A stretch of 64,000 nt of DNA from assembly GCF_025854275.1 (NCBI RefSeq), contig NZ_CP107567.1, positions 6,758,001 through 6,822,000 of the forward strand, in the 5' to 3' direction. Position 1 is the first letter of the stretch, and each line of letters begins with the position of its first letter. A program made the position numbers and the translations under genes. This DNA comes from Streptomyces peucetius (GTDB taxonomy: Bacteria; Actinomycetota; Actinomycetes; Streptomycetales; Streptomycetaceae). This document shows positions 1-9,500 of this stretch, piece after piece. The notes beneath the pieces were generated by a model. It did not search any database. It had not been told where the DNA came from and was given only the letters and a program-made list of their open reading frames with translations.

Positions 1-762
1 CCGGGATGCCTCGCGCAGGGCCGAGGCCGCGTACTGGTACGCGACCGGGTCGGTGAAGCGGAGCCGGACGTGTCCGCCGGGGACGAGTCGCTTCAGCTCC
101 TCGGCGGTGCCTTCGGCGGCGATCTTCCCGTCGTTGAGCACGGCGATGCGGTCGGCGAGTTCGTCGGCCTCCTCCAGGTACTGGGTGGTGAGGAAGACGG
201 TGACACCGCCCGTGACGAGTTCGCGGATGATCTGCCACATGTTGTGCCGCGAGCGGGGGTCGAGACCGGTGGTGGGCTCGTCGAGGAAGATGATCCGCGG
301 GCCGCCGACCAGCGTCATGGCGATGTCCAGACGGCGCTTCATGCCGCCGGAGTAGGTGGACGCGGGCTTCTTCGCCGCCTCCACCAGGTCGAACCGCTCA
401 AGGAGTTCGGCGGCGGTGCGCCGCCCCTCGCTGCGGGAGAGGTGGTGCAGGTCCGCCATGAGGAGCATGTTCTCCTCGCCGGTGATCAGCCCGTCGACGG
501 CGGAGAACTGCCCGGTGACACCGATCGCGGCACGCACGGCCTGCGGGGCGGTGGTGAGGTCGTGGCCCGCGACCCGGGCCTGCCCGCCGTCGGCGGTGAT
601 GAGTGTGGAGAGGATCTTGACGGCGGTGGTCTTGCCGGCGCCGTTCGGACCGAGCAGGGAGAAGATCGTCCCTTCTGCGACGGCCAGGTCGATGTGGTCG
701 AGCACGGTCTTGTCGCCGTAGGACTTGCGCAACCCGCTCGCGGTGATGGCCCAGTCGGTCAT
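1..762 (-). CDS. Daunorubicin-resistance-type ABC transporter ATP-binding protein (3' end outside window)
   Basis: This is the ATPase of an exporter of the DrrA type, which would energise a separate membrane protein not seen here. The 254 residues in the window begin MTDWAITASGLRKSYG and contain a Walker A motif (GPNGAGKTT), a Q-loop, the signature SGGMKRRLDIA, Walker B (IIFLDEPTTGLD) and a switch His region. The C-terminal part typical of DrrA proteins is cut by the left edge. The start lies just downstream of a GGGAGA-type ribosome site, and the gene follows the DUF4097 gene by 17 bases, so the two are probably co-transcribed. Such pairs are common in streptomycetes. The substrate cannot be told from sequence. 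Confidence 0.9.
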   Translation of the reverse strand, partial: MTDWAITASGLRKSYGDKTVLDHIDLAVAEGTIFSLLGPNGAGKTTAVKILSTLITADGGQARVAGHDLTTAPQAVRAAIGVTGQFSAVDGLITGEENMLLMADLHHLSRSEGRRTAAELLERFDLVEAAKKPASTYSGGMKRRLDIAMTLVGGPRIIFLDEPTTGLDPRSRHNMWQIIRELVTGGVTVFLTTQYLEEADELADRIAVLNDGKIAAEGTAEELKRLVPGGHVRLRFTDPVAYQYAASALREASR

Positions 763-779
763 GAGAGGTCTCCCTGATT

Positions 780-1448
780 TCAGAGGCTGCGGGCGGTGAT
801 GTCGCCGTGGGCGGTGGTCGCGCGGATGGTCAGGCCGGCGTCGGCGCCGTCGGTGTTCTTGAGTGCGTTGTGGATCCGGCCGTAGCCGGTACTGGCGTCG
901 AGGGAGGCGGAGACTCCGTCGGCCGCACCGACCGACACGTCGCCCATCTGGGTGGTCAGCACGACTGCGCCGTGCACCGCCTCGGCGATCCGGACGTCGC
1001 CCTTCTGCGTGCTGATCTGCGCAGGGCCGCCGAGGCGGCCGACCGAGACATCACCGAAGGCGGTGAGGCGCATGCTCGCGGCCTCGTCGATCTTGACCGC
1101 GCCGTTCGCTCCCTCGAAGACGATGTCGCCGAGGCGTCCGACAGCGCGGAGTTCGGCGGCGTCCGCCTTCGCCTCGACGTGGGAGCCGGCGGGCAGTTGG
1201 ACGGTCACTTCGACGGATCCGGAGGCGCCGAGCATCTGGTTCCCGGCCGGCGAGGTCTTGATGCGCAGGGTGCCGTCGGCGTAGGTGACCTCGGTCTGCT
1301 CGGCCGCCTTCACGTCGCGGCCCTTCGAGGCGTTCGCGGGCAGGACCTCGACGGTGGTGTCGGTCCGGTCGGCGGCGATGAACCGGATGCGCCCCGCGGG
1401 GACGGCGACGACCGCGGTGACCGGGGCGGTGGTGTCGAACTTCTGCAT
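780..1448 (-). CDS. DUF4097 family beta-strand repeat protein
   Basis: This 222-residue protein has no catalytic motif. It consists of short repeated beta-strand units (GDVSVG, GDVRIAE, GDISVG-like phrases spaced about 20 residues apart), as in the DUF4097 putative-adhesin family, which forms a right-handed beta-helix-like stack. It has no signal peptide or membrane segment, so it is probably cytoplasmic. It precedes the exporter ATPase gene by 17 bases and is divergent from a two-HTH regulator. In streptomycetes DUF4097 genes are often the first gene of such exporter operons, but their role is unknown. A GGGAGA ribosome site supports the ATG. Confidence 0.85.
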   Translation of the reverse strand: MQKFDTTAPVTAVVAVPAGRIRFIAADRTDTTVEVLPANASKGRDVKAAEQTEVTYADGTLRIKTSPAGNQMLGASGSVEVTVQLPAGSHVEAKADAAELRAVGRLGDIVFEGANGAVKIDEAASMRLTAFGDVSVGRLGGPAQISTQKGDVRIAEAVHGAVVLTTQMGDVSVGAADGVSASLDASTGYGRIHNALKNTDGADAGLTIRATTAHGDITARSL

Positions 1449-1485
1449 CGTGCTCTCCCGTGTTCAAGCTGTTTCTGACACCGGA

Positions 1486-1625
1486 AACGCTACGTTGCGT
1501 TCATGGATTAGGCAACGGGCTCGTTGCACAGAAGCGCCATAAGTGCAGGTGAAAGTAGTCGAATCATTGCAATGGATCTATCGGTGAATGCAACGGCGCC
1601 GTTCGCTTCGTTGCAATGCAATGAG
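1486..1625. promoter_or_regulatory. Divergent control region with repeated CGTTGC/GCAACG half-sites
   Basis: The region between the DUF4097 gene and the regulator holds several copies of one hexamer and its inverse. CGTTGC at 1493-1498 pairs with GCAACG at 1512-1517. GCAACG (1512-1517) also pairs with CGTTGC (1522-1527) across 4 bases. Further copies sit at 1589-1594 and 1610-1615. Two perfect palindromes lie among them: CATTGCAATG at 1565-1574 and AACGGCGCCGTT at 1592-1603. The likely reader is the neighbouring regulator, acting on itself and on the DUF4097-exporter operon; that is inference. Confidence 0.6.
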
Positions 1626-1672
1626 GGCGAACGCTATGCTGGAGGTGCCCACGGAACACACAGGAGGCCGCG

Positions 1673-2428
1673 ATGCCGGGAGGCAGACTCACCCAGCAGG
1701 AACGCCAGCAGATCGCGCTGGGACTGGCCGACGGCCTCGCCTACGCGGAGATCGCCCGGCGTCTCGACCGCCCGACGTCGACGATCACCCGCGAGGTCAT
1801 GCGCAACGGCGGCCCCACCGCCTACCGCGCCGACCTGGCCCACCGCGCCACCGAACGCCGCACCCACCGGCGCAGGCAGGCCGCGCCCGGGTCGCCGGAG
1901 GCACCCGCACAGGCCCACGGACGGGACGCCGAGGCGGTGCGCCAGTACGAGGAGACGTTCACCACCGCGATCATGCAGTCGGGCGCGCCCAAGATGATGG
2001 CCCGGGTGCTGGCCTGCCTCTGCACCAGCGACTCGGGCAGCCTCACCGCGGCCGAACTCGTGCAGCGCCTCCGGGTCAGCCCGGCGTCCGTCTCCAAGGC
2101 GATCGCGTTCCTCGAGAGTCAGGGCCTCGTCCGCCGGGAACGCGACGAACGCCGCCGCGAGCGCTACGTGGTCGACGACGACATCTGGTACCAGTCGATG
2201 ATGGCCAGCGCCCGCGGCACCGCCCAGCTCGTCGAGACCGCACGGCAGGGCGTCCGCGTCCTCGGGCCCGGCACCCCGGCCGCCGCCCGCATGGAGAACA
2301 TCGCCCGCTTCCTCGACTTCGTCTCCGAGAGCCTCGTTCATGCCGCGGAACAGGCGCGCGACATCCTCCACACGAAAGCCGGAACGACCCCGGGCGGTAC
2401 TGCCGAGCCGAGTTCGGATCGCGGATAG
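1673..2428 (+). CDS. GbsR/MarR-like transcriptional regulator with an extra N-terminal HTH_38 domain
   Basis: This 251-residue protein carries two DNA-binding regions. Residues about 1-60 form an IS30-type helix-turn-helix (AYAEIARRLDRPTSTITREV), a fold best known from transposases but here without a DDE catalytic domain. Residues about 85-210 form a MarR/GbsR winged helix (LTAAELVQRLRVSPASVSKA, followed by a wing with EGQ-like LESQGLVRRERDERRRERY). It is divergent from the DUF4097-exporter operon and is probably its repressor, using the hexamer repeats between them. An AGGAGG-like ribosome site (caggaggccgcg) precedes the ATG. The inducer is unknown. Confidence 0.85.
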   Translation: MPGGRLTQQERQQIALGLADGLAYAEIARRLDRPTSTITREVMRNGGPTAYRADLAHRATERRTHRRRQAAPGSPEAPAQAHGRDAEAVRQYEETFTTAIMQSGAPKMMARVLACLCTSDSGSLTAAELVQRLRVSPASVSKAIAFLESQGLVRRERDERRRERYVVDDDIWYQSMMASARGTAQLVETARQGVRVLGPGTPAAARMENIARFLDFVSESLVHAAEQARDILHTKAGTTPGGTAEPSSDRG

Positions 2429-2767
2429 ACCGCTGTCTCGATGGTCGCAGCCGGCGGTGCCCGCCCCGGACGGCACACGCTTGGAAGCGGTCCGACAGCC
2501 CGCCGCTGATCGCCCGCAGCCTCTTGGCCGTGTCCTGCGCGTCCTGTACACCCTGTGACCCCCTTGCCCGGGACGCCCGCGGGCTGACGAGACGGCCCAT
2601 CCTCCCCGAAGCCACGACGCAGTGACAAAGCAGCCGAACGCGATACCGGTTCAGCCGGGGCCGGTCCCGGCCCGGAAGCAGCACCCGCACGCCGAGCAAC
2701 CCGGACCGGGCGACGCCCCGTGGAGGACGGGCCGGGCCCGGAGTTGTGTGCGGGGGTGGCAGCCCCC
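2429..2767. other. Convergent intergenic region without a recognisable gene
   Basis: This stretch of about 340 bases separates the HTH regulator from the convergent response regulator. It has no reading frame with family resemblance or credible ribosome site. A short GC-rich hairpin (7-bp arms, 2658-2664 and 2667-2673) could help terminate either transcript. I see nothing else in it. Confidence 0.5.
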
Positions 2768-3400
2768 TCAGCGGCGGATGAGGCGACGCGCCGTCGCCGC
2801 CGCCACGGCCGCCGTGCGGGAGTCGACGCCCAGCTTCGCGTAGATGTGCACCAGATGGGACTTGACCGTCGCCTGGCTCAGGAACAGTCTCTTGCTGATC
2901 TGCAGGTTCGACAGACCGTCGCCCACGAGTTGCAGCACCTCCAGCTCGCGCTTGGTCAGCGCCTGCGCCGGGGTCCGCATACGGTCCATCAGGCGGTGGG
3001 CCACCGCCGGGGCCAGCGCCGACCGGCCGGCCGCCGCCGTGCGGACGGCCGCGGCCAGTTCCTCCGGCGGGGCGTCCTTCAGCAGATAGCCGGCCGCGCC
3101 GGCCTCCACCGCCGCGAGGATGTCGGCGTCCGTGTCGTACGTGGTGAGGATCAGCACCCGTGGGCCGTCCGGCAGCGCGCTGATCGCCGCCGTCGCCTCC
3201 GAGCCGTGCATGCCGGTGCCGAACTGGAGGTCCATCAGTACGACGTCGACGCCGCCCGCGGCGGAGCGCCGCACCGCCGCCTCCGCGGTCGCCGCCTCGT
3301 CGACCACCTCGAAGTCGGCCTCGGTGTCGAGCACGGCCCGCAGCCCTGCCCGTACGACGGGATGGTCGTCGGCGAGCAGCAGCCGGACGGGGTTGTTCAT
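2768..3400 (-). CDS. NarL/LuxR-family response regulator
   Basis: This 210-residue two-domain regulator has a receiver domain at residues about 5-120, with the acidic pair D11/D12, phospho-acceptor D57 (VVLMDLQFG) and the conserved Lys in YLLKDAP. A LuxR-type HTH follows at about 145-205 (LTKRELEVLQLVGDGLSNLQISKRL, then VKSHLVHIYAKLGV). The ATG overlaps the stop of the histidine kinase gene (ATGA at 3397-3400), so kinase and regulator are translationally coupled. The pair is divergent from the FtsX-type exporter genes, a common arrangement in which the regulator controls the exporter. The signal is unknown. Confidence 0.95.
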   Translation of the reverse strand: MNNPVRLLLADDHPVVRAGLRAVLDTEADFEVVDEAATAEAAVRRSAAGGVDVVLMDLQFGTGMHGSEATAAISALPDGPRVLILTTYDTDADILAAVEAGAAGYLLKDAPPEELAAAVRTAAAGRSALAPAVAHRLMDRMRTPAQALTKRELEVLQLVGDGLSNLQISKRLFLSQATVKSHLVHIYAKLGVDSRTAAVAAATARRLIRR

Positions 3401-4581
3401 GCGGCGCGCTCCGGGGCCGAGGCGGGCAGTGGCAGGGTCAGGGCGACGGCCGTGCCCTGGCCGGGTGCCGACTCGACGCTCAGCGTGCCGCCGAGCGAGC
3501 CGGCCCGCGAACGCATCGCGCGCAGTCCGAAGCCGCCGTCGCCGCGCACAGCAGCGTCGGGGTCGAAGCCCCGGCCGTCGTCGACGACGTCCAGCGACAC
3601 CGACGTGTCCATGTAGCTGAGGGTGATCTCCGCCCGGGAGGCCGCCGCGTGCCGCTCGGTGTTGGCGAGCGCCGACTGCGCGGTCCGCAGCAGCGCCACC
3701 TCGTACGGGGTCGGCAGCTCCACCGGCGTGCCGCTGACACCGAATTGCACCGCCGGGCCGTGGGCGCCCGCACACAGCCGCTCCAGCGCGCCCGCCAGCG
3801 AGCCGCGTTCGAGATCCGGCGGCGTCAGCGCCCGTACGAAACGGCGGGCCTCCGCCAGATTGTCCTGCGCGGCCCGGCGCGCGTGACGGACGTGCCGGGC
3901 GGCCGGGGCGTCCTCGTCCAGGGCGTGCTCGGCGGCGCGCAGCAGCAGTTGGATGCTGGACAGGCCCTGCGCGAGGGTGTCGTGGATCTCGCGGGCGAGC
4001 CGCTCCCGCTCGGCGAGCGTTCCCGCGGTGCGTTCCGCGGCGGCGAGCTCGGCGCGGGTGGACACCAGCTCCTCGATCAGCCGGCGCCGGCTCTCGCTCT
4101 CCCGGTACAGCGCCTGGTAGCCGAGCACGGTCGCCACCGCGACGGCCGCGCCCAGCAGCGGCCCGATGAACGTGCCCGGTGTGACGGTCTGCCCGTGCAG
4201 CAGGAAACTCCCGATCGCGGCGGCGGCCGTCACCGCGACGGCCGCCAGGCCCCACCGCACCGGCAGCAGATGCAGCTGCAGGAAGTACAGGGGGAACGCC
4301 ACCCAGAGGGCGTCCGGCGACAGGACCAGCAGCGCCAGCCACGTCGCGCCGAGCGCCGCGAGCCACAGCGCGGCGGCACGCGGCGAGCGGTGCACGGCGG
4401 GGGTGAGGACACCCGCAGCGTACACGGCGGCCGTCACCGCGGCGGCTCCCACGACCGCGTACGCGTGCGGCTCGCCGCCGGTGACGGCACGCGCGGCGGC
4501 CAGCGCCAGCAGTCCGGCCAGCAGGGCGTGCAGGCAGAGGCGCAGTACGCGCATGACGGGGGTCAGGGTCCGGGAGTCCAT
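3397..4581 (-). CDS. Membrane sensor histidine kinase (HisKA_3 type)
   Basis: This 394-residue kinase has five or six hydrophobic segments in its first 150 residues, a short coiled coil, a HisKA_3 dimerisation segment with phospho-acceptor H200 (EIHDTLAQG) and a C-terminal HATPase_c domain (N box NTERH, G1 box VDDGRGFDPD, G2 box GFGLRAM). This is the NarX/DesK-like layout that pairs with LuxR-type regulators. The chosen ATG at 4579-4581 follows a possible GTG two codons upstream. It is divergent by 111 bases from the FtsX permease, suggesting that it senses membrane or envelope stress, which is inference. Confidence 0.93.
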   Translation of the reverse strand: MDSRTLTPVMRVLRLCLHALLAGLLALAAARAVTGGEPHAYAVVGAAAVTAAVYAAGVLTPAVHRSPRAAALWLAALGATWLALLVLSPDALWVAFPLYFLQLHLLPVRWGLAAVAVTAAAAIGSFLLHGQTVTPGTFIGPLLGAAVAVATVLGYQALYRESESRRRLIEELVSTRAELAAAERTAGTLAERERLAREIHDTLAQGLSSIQLLLRAAEHALDEDAPAARHVRHARRAAQDNLAEARRFVRALTPPDLERGSLAGALERLCAGAHGPAVQFGVSGTPVELPTPYEVALLRTAQSALANTERHAAASRAEITLSYMDTSVSLDVVDDGRGFDPDAAVRGDGGFGLRAMRSRAGSLGGTLSVESAPGQGTAVALTLPLPASAPERAA

Positions 4582-4692
4582 GGTCACTCCAGCGTAAGCA
4601 CGGGGTGCGGCGACCGGATCGATCAAAAGGTTGAGGCGCACCCCCACCCGCGTGCGATGTCCGGCCGCGCCACGCGCACCAGGCTGGGAACC

Positions 4693-5757
4693 ATGTTCGT
4701 CGCATGGAGAGACCTTCGCTTCGCCAAGGGGCGGTTCGTGCTGATGGGCACGGTCGTCGTGCTGATCACCCTGCTGGTGGGCCTGCTGTCCGGGCTGACC
4801 GCCGGGCTGGCCAGGGAGAACACCTCTGCCCTCACCGGCCTGCCCGCCGACCGCCTCGCCTTCGCCGCGCCGCCGCGCGGCGAGTCGGTGTCGTTCGCCG
4901 ACTCGGCCGTCACGGAGAGCCAGTGGCGCGACTGGGCGGCCCGGCCGGGGATCACGGCGGCCGAGCCGCTGGGGATCCGTACGCTCAACGCGTCCGCGGG
5001 GGACCGTACGGCCGCGGTGTCCGCGTTCGGCAGCGAACCGGGCTCCCGGCTCGCGCCGCGCGGGACGCGGCCCGGTGAGGTGGTGCTGTCGGAGCCGGCC
5101 GCCGAGGAGCTCGGGCTGCGGGCCGGTGACCGGGTCCGGCTCGGCCCCCTGGACGCCGTGGTCGCCGCCGTCGAGGGCGACGCCTCCTACTCCCACACCC
5201 CCGTGGTGTGGACGGCGCTCGCCGACTGGCGGCGCCTCTCCCCGGGTCAGGAGGCGACCGTGATCGCCCTGACCACCCCGGACGGCGCCGACACCGCCGC
5301 GGGCGACGAGGCCATCGGTACGAAGACCCTCACCGTCGACGAGTCCTTGACCGCCATCGGCTCCTTCCAGTCGGAGAACGGCTCGCTGCAGCTGATGCGC
5401 GGCTTCCTGTTCGCGATCTCGGCGCTCGTCATCGGCGCGTTCTTCACCGTGTGGACCATCCAGCGCAGCGGCGACGTCGCCGTGCTGAAGGCGCTCGGCG
5501 CCTCCACCCGCTACCTGCTGCGGGACGCGCTCGGGCAGGCCGTGGTGGTGCTCGGCGCCGGGACGCTGCTCGGCACCGGGCTCGCGGCCGGCGCCGGGGC
5601 ACTGATCAGCGGCGGTGACGTGCCTTTCGTGCTCGACGCGCCCACCGTGCTCGTACCCGCCGGCGTCATGATCGTCCTCGGCGCCGCCGGTGCGGCCCTG
5701 TCCATCCGGCTGATCACCGCCGTCGACCCCCTGACCGCACTCGGGAGCGCCCGATGA
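4693..5757 (+). CDS. FtsX-family ABC transporter permease
   Basis: This 354-residue membrane protein has the MacB/FtsX layout. One N-terminal transmembrane helix (residues about 15-40) is followed by a large extracellular domain of about 190 residues. Three C-terminal helices follow (about 240-265, 285-310, 320-345), with the FtsX motif around VLKALGASTRYLLRDALGQ between the first two. Its stop overlaps the ATG of the ATPase gene (ATGA), so the two form one transporter. Substrates of such half-size permeases include lipoproteins, peptides or drugs, and none can be assigned here. It is divergent from the two-component system. Confidence 0.93.
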   Translation: MFVAWRDLRFAKGRFVLMGTVVVLITLLVGLLSGLTAGLARENTSALTGLPADRLAFAAPPRGESVSFADSAVTESQWRDWAARPGITAAEPLGIRTLNASAGDRTAAVSAFGSEPGSRLAPRGTRPGEVVLSEPAAEELGLRAGDRVRLGPLDAVVAAVEGDASYSHTPVVWTALADWRRLSPGQEATVIALTTPDGADTAAGDEAIGTKTLTVDESLTAIGSFQSENGSLQLMRGFLFAISALVIGAFFTVWTIQRSGDVAVLKALGASTRYLLRDALGQAVVVLGAGTLLGTGLAAGAGALISGGDVPFVLDAPTVLVPAGVMIVLGAAGAALSIRLITAVDPLTALGSAR

Positions 5758-6440
5758 CCCTGCTGCTCGACGACATCACCCTCACCTACCCCGACGGGCG
5801 GGGCCGTCTCACCGCGCTCGACCGGGTGTCGCTCGACGCTCCGGCCGGGTCACTGACGGCCGTCGTCGGACCGTCCGGTTCCGGCAAGTCCAGTCTGCTG
5901 GCGGTCGCGGCGACGCTCGTGACGCCCGACAGCGGCCGGGTCGTCGTGGACGGCACCGACACGGGCGGGCTGACCCCGGCGGCGCAGGCCGCCCTGCGCC
6001 GGGAGCGCATCGGCATCGTCTTCCAGCAGCCGAACCTGCTGCCGTCGCTCACGGCCGCCGAACAGCTCCAGGTCATGACCCATGTCTCCGGCCGCGCCGC
6101 GCGCACCGCACGCGACAGGGCCCTCGGACTGCTCGACGCCGTCGGCCTCGCGGACGAGGCCGGCCGCAGACCCCACCAGCTCTCCGGCGGCCAGCGCCAG
6201 CGGGTGAACATCGCCCGTGCGCTGATGAACGAACCGGCCGTGCTCCTGGTCGACGAGCCGACCAGCGCGCTCGACCACGAGCGGGGCGCGGCGGTCCTGG
6301 ACCTGCTGGTGCGGCTGACCCGGGAGCGTTCGACGGCGACGGTGCTGGTGACCCACGACCGGACACATCTGGAACGGACGGACCGCACGGTCACCATGAC
6401 GGACGGCCGGCTCGCGCCGGTGCTCGCCCCGTCCCGCTGA
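5754..6440 (+). CDS. LolD/MacB-type ABC transporter ATP-binding protein
   Basis: This 228-residue ATPase partners the overlapping FtsX-type permease. It shows Walker A (GPSGSGKSS), Q-loop (FQQPNLLPSLTA), signature LSGGQRQRVNIARAL, Walker B ([12 protein letters not shown]) and the switch His (VTHDR). The FQQ-NLLPSLTA phrase and overall length are those of the MacB/LolD subgroup, which powers mechanotransmission through FtsX-fold permeases rather than classic substrate channels. A stem-loop directly after the stop probably ends the operon. Confidence 0.95.
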   Translation: MTLLLDDITLTYPDGRGRLTALDRVSLDAPAGSLTAVVGPSGSGKSSLLAVAATLVTPDSGRVVVDGTDTGGLTPAAQAALRRERIGIVFQQPNLLPSLTAAEQLQVMTHVSGRAARTARDRALGLLDAVGLADEAGRRPHQLSGGQRQRVNIARALMNEPAVLLVDEPTSALDHERGAAVLDLLVRLTRERSTATVLVTHDRTHLERTDRTVTMTDGRLAPVLAPSR

Positions 6441-6465
6441 GCGAGTGCCGGACGGAGCGTGCCCT

Positions 6466-6498
6466 GGACCGGTTTCCCGGCGGACGGGAAATCGGTCC
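6466..6498 (+). terminator. Stem-loop after the FtsX-type exporter operon
   Basis: Arms of 14 bases (6466-6479 and 6485-6498) pair at 13 of 14 positions around a 5-base loop, 25 bases after the ATPase stop. There is no T-tract, which is usual for streptomycete terminators. It lies only 6 bases before the operator-like element of the next gene. Confidence 0.6.
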
Positions 6499-6504
6499 AA
6501 GACG

Positions 6505-6519
6505 TTGACAACGATGTCA
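6505..6519. promoter_or_regulatory. LacI-like operator upstream of the GH92 gene
   Basis: The sequence TTGACAACGATGTCA contains arms TGACA and TGTCA around a central ACGA. This is the architecture of LacI-family carbohydrate operators with a central CG. It lies 53 bases before the GH92 start codon, and TTGACA could at the same time be a -35 box. No LacI-family regulator lies in the window, so the reader must be encoded elsewhere. Confidence 0.55.
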
Positions 6520-6571
6520 GATGCGTGGTCAAGTCTCCGCGCCGGTCCACGGATTCAGGAGAGGGACGCCC

Positions 6572-9500
6572 ATGCATCAACTGCTGAGGAGAATACGGGC
6601 GCGCACGTCGCGGGCCGCCGTGATCCCGCTGGCCGCCGGGCTGGCGTGGGGCGGCCTGCTGGCCCCCGCGCCGGCCGCACAGGCCGCGGCCCCGGTGGCA
6701 GAGGACCCCGCCGCGCTGGTCGACCCGTTCGTCGGGACACAGAACTTCGGCAACACCTTCCCCGGCGCGAGCGCCCCGTTCGGCATGGTGCAGGTCAGCC
6801 CGGACACCGGCGGCCAGGGCGGCTACGACTACCAGCAGGACAGGATCCACGGCTTCAGTCAGACCCATCTCTCGGGTGTCGGCTGCTCCGTCGTCGGCGA
6901 ACTGCCCCTGATGCCCACCACCGGAGCGGTCGACACCGTCGATCCGGCCCGGTACCGCTCGGCCTACTCCCACGAGGACGAGGAGGCCGAGCCCGGCTAC
7001 TACCGCGTCGGCCTGCAGACGTACGGCATCGACGCGGAGCTGACCGCCACGCCCCGCACCGGCTGGCAGCGCTACACCTTCCCCGCGACGGGCGAGGCCA
7101 ACGTCCTGTTCAACACGGGCAAGGCCAACCAGCGGGTGTACGACTCGGAGGTCCATGTCGTCGGTGACCGCACCGTCGAAGGACGCGTCGAGGCCGGGAA
7201 CTTCTGCGCGGGCAAGGACCGGCACACGGTCTACTTCACCGCCACCTTCGACCGGCCCTTCGCCGCGTACGGCACCTGGCGCGGCGACACCCGCGCCCCC
7301 GGCAGCCGTGACGCCGAGGGCGAGGGCGGCAACGGCGCCTGGGTGACGTTCGACGCCGCCGACGACCGGGACGTCGTCGTCAAGGTCGGCCTGTCGTACA
7401 CGGGCCCGGACGGTGCCCGCAAGAATCTGGCCGCGGAGACCGGGGACTCGTACGACTTCGACGCCACCCGGGCCGCCCTGCGCGCTACCTGGCAGCGGCA
7501 GTTGGGCTCCGTGCGGGTCGGCGGCGGCACCCTCGAGCGGCAGCGCGCCTTCTACACCGCGCTCTACCACGCCCAGTTGCACCCGAACCTCGCCGGTGAC
7601 GTGGACGGCCGGTACGCGGGCTTCGACGGCGGGACGCACACCGCCGACGGGTTCACGCCGTACCAGAACTTCTCCCTGTGGGACACCTACCGGCCGCAGA
7701 ACCAGCTGCTCGAACTGCTGCAGCCGCAGGTGGCCCGAGACGTGGCACTCTCCGTCGTCGCCGCCGGGCGCGACGGCGGCTGGCTGCCGCGCTGGGCGCT
7801 CGCCAACAGCGAGACCAACATCATGACCGGTGACCCGGTGACGCCGTTCCTCGTCGAGGCGTGGTCCAAGGGGCTGCTCGCGGGCCACGAGGAGGAGGCG
7901 TACGCGCTGCTGCGGAAGAACGCGACGAGCACCCCGCCGGCCGACTCGCCCTACAACGGCCGCTCGGGCGTGGAGCATTACGCGGCGCGCGGCTATGTGC
8001 CCTCCGGCCTGGAGCTCGGCGAGGACTGCGCCGACAAGGGCGGTGACAACGACTGCAAGCACCCCGCCTCCGCGACCCTGGAGTACGCGGCGGCCGACGC
8101 CTCGCTGGCGTTGATGGCACGGGCGCTCGGACACGACGCGGACGCCCGCCTGTTCGCGGCGCGCGGCCAGTGGTACCGCAACCTCTGGGACTCGGAGATC
8201 GGCCAGTTCCGGCCCCGTACGGCCGAAGGGACCTGGCTGACCCCGTACGACCCGGTCGAGGCGGCCCACCAGTTCCACGAGGGCGGTGCCCACCAGTACC
8301 AGTGGCTCGTCCCGCAGGACCCGGCGGGACTGGTCGCGCTGATGGGCGGCCGGGCCACCACCGAGGAGCGGCTCGACAGGTTCTTCGCCTACGACAAGCT
8401 GCTCGCGGACCCGGAGCGCACGGCACGCGAGGACTGGATCTCCGCCCCGTACGACTACTACGGCAAGCCCACCTACAACCCGAACAACGAGCCCGATCTG
8501 CACGCCCCGTACATGTATCTGTGGGCCGGGGCGCCCGCGAAGACGGCGACCGTCGTCCGCGCCGCGATGACACTGTTCACCACCGGCCCCGACGGCATGA
8601 CCGGCAACGACGACCTCGGCACGATGTCCGCCTGGTACGTCTTCTCCTCGCTCGGCCTCTACCCGACGATGAGCGGCGGCGACTTCCTCGCCGTCTCCAG
8701 CCCGCAGTTCTCCTCGGCCGTCGTCGAGGTCGGCGAGTACGGCACGGAGCAGGGCGGCACACTGACCATCGAGGCACCCGGCGCGAGCGACACCACCCGC
8801 TACATCCAGCGCTCGTCGTTCGACGGCCGGGACCTGCGCCGGACGTGGCTCGACTGGGACGCGGTCGCCCACGGCGGCACGCTCACCCACGAACTCGGCG
8901 ACACGCCGTCGGCCTGGGGCACCGGCAAGGACGCGGAGCCGCCGTCGGTCAACCGCGCGGCAGCCGACTCCCGCCGGCATCTGGACGCCTCCCTGCGGAC
9001 CGGCTCCGACGTCGTACCGGAGAGCGACGCGCCGCAGACCGCACACCTCGCGCTCGACGTGCTCGGTCAGGCACCGGGCGCGCTGCACGTCACCGTGCGG
9101 GCGACGGCGCCCGAGGGGTGGCGGGTGCGGGTGCCGTCGGCCTTCCGGCTCGACTCACGACGGCTGCCGGTGCAGCGGACGGTGGAGCCGGAGGTGACCG
9201 TCCCGGCCCAGGCCGCGCCGGGCTCCTACCGGGTGCGGTTCGAGGTCTCGGCCACCGGCGCGGGCAGTGTGACGCGCGAGGCGACCGTGGAGGTCCGCGA
9301 GCCGGGCGCGTGCGCGGTCCGGGCCGAGGGACAGTGCGCGGTCGACCTCACCCGTGAGGCGAACCACGACGGCACCGCGACGGTGGCCGCGTCCGGTGAG
9401 GGCGACTTCGACGGCGGCGGCTGGAGCTACGACGCCGCGCTGCTGCCGGAGGCGGGCCAGGTGACCTGGGGCGGCGTCGTGTACCAGGCGCCCGACGCGT

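Noticed and set aside
1673..1850. IS30-type helix-turn-helix as evidence of a transposase or insertion sequence
   Set aside because: No DDE catalytic region, no terminal repeats and a clear MarR-type domain follow in the same frame; it is a regulator.
5786..9088. A long minus-strand frame of 1100 codons opposite the ATPase and GH92 genes
   Set aside because: It spans two unrelated plus-strand genes and is low in complexity. It is an antisense shadow of GC-rich coding sequence.
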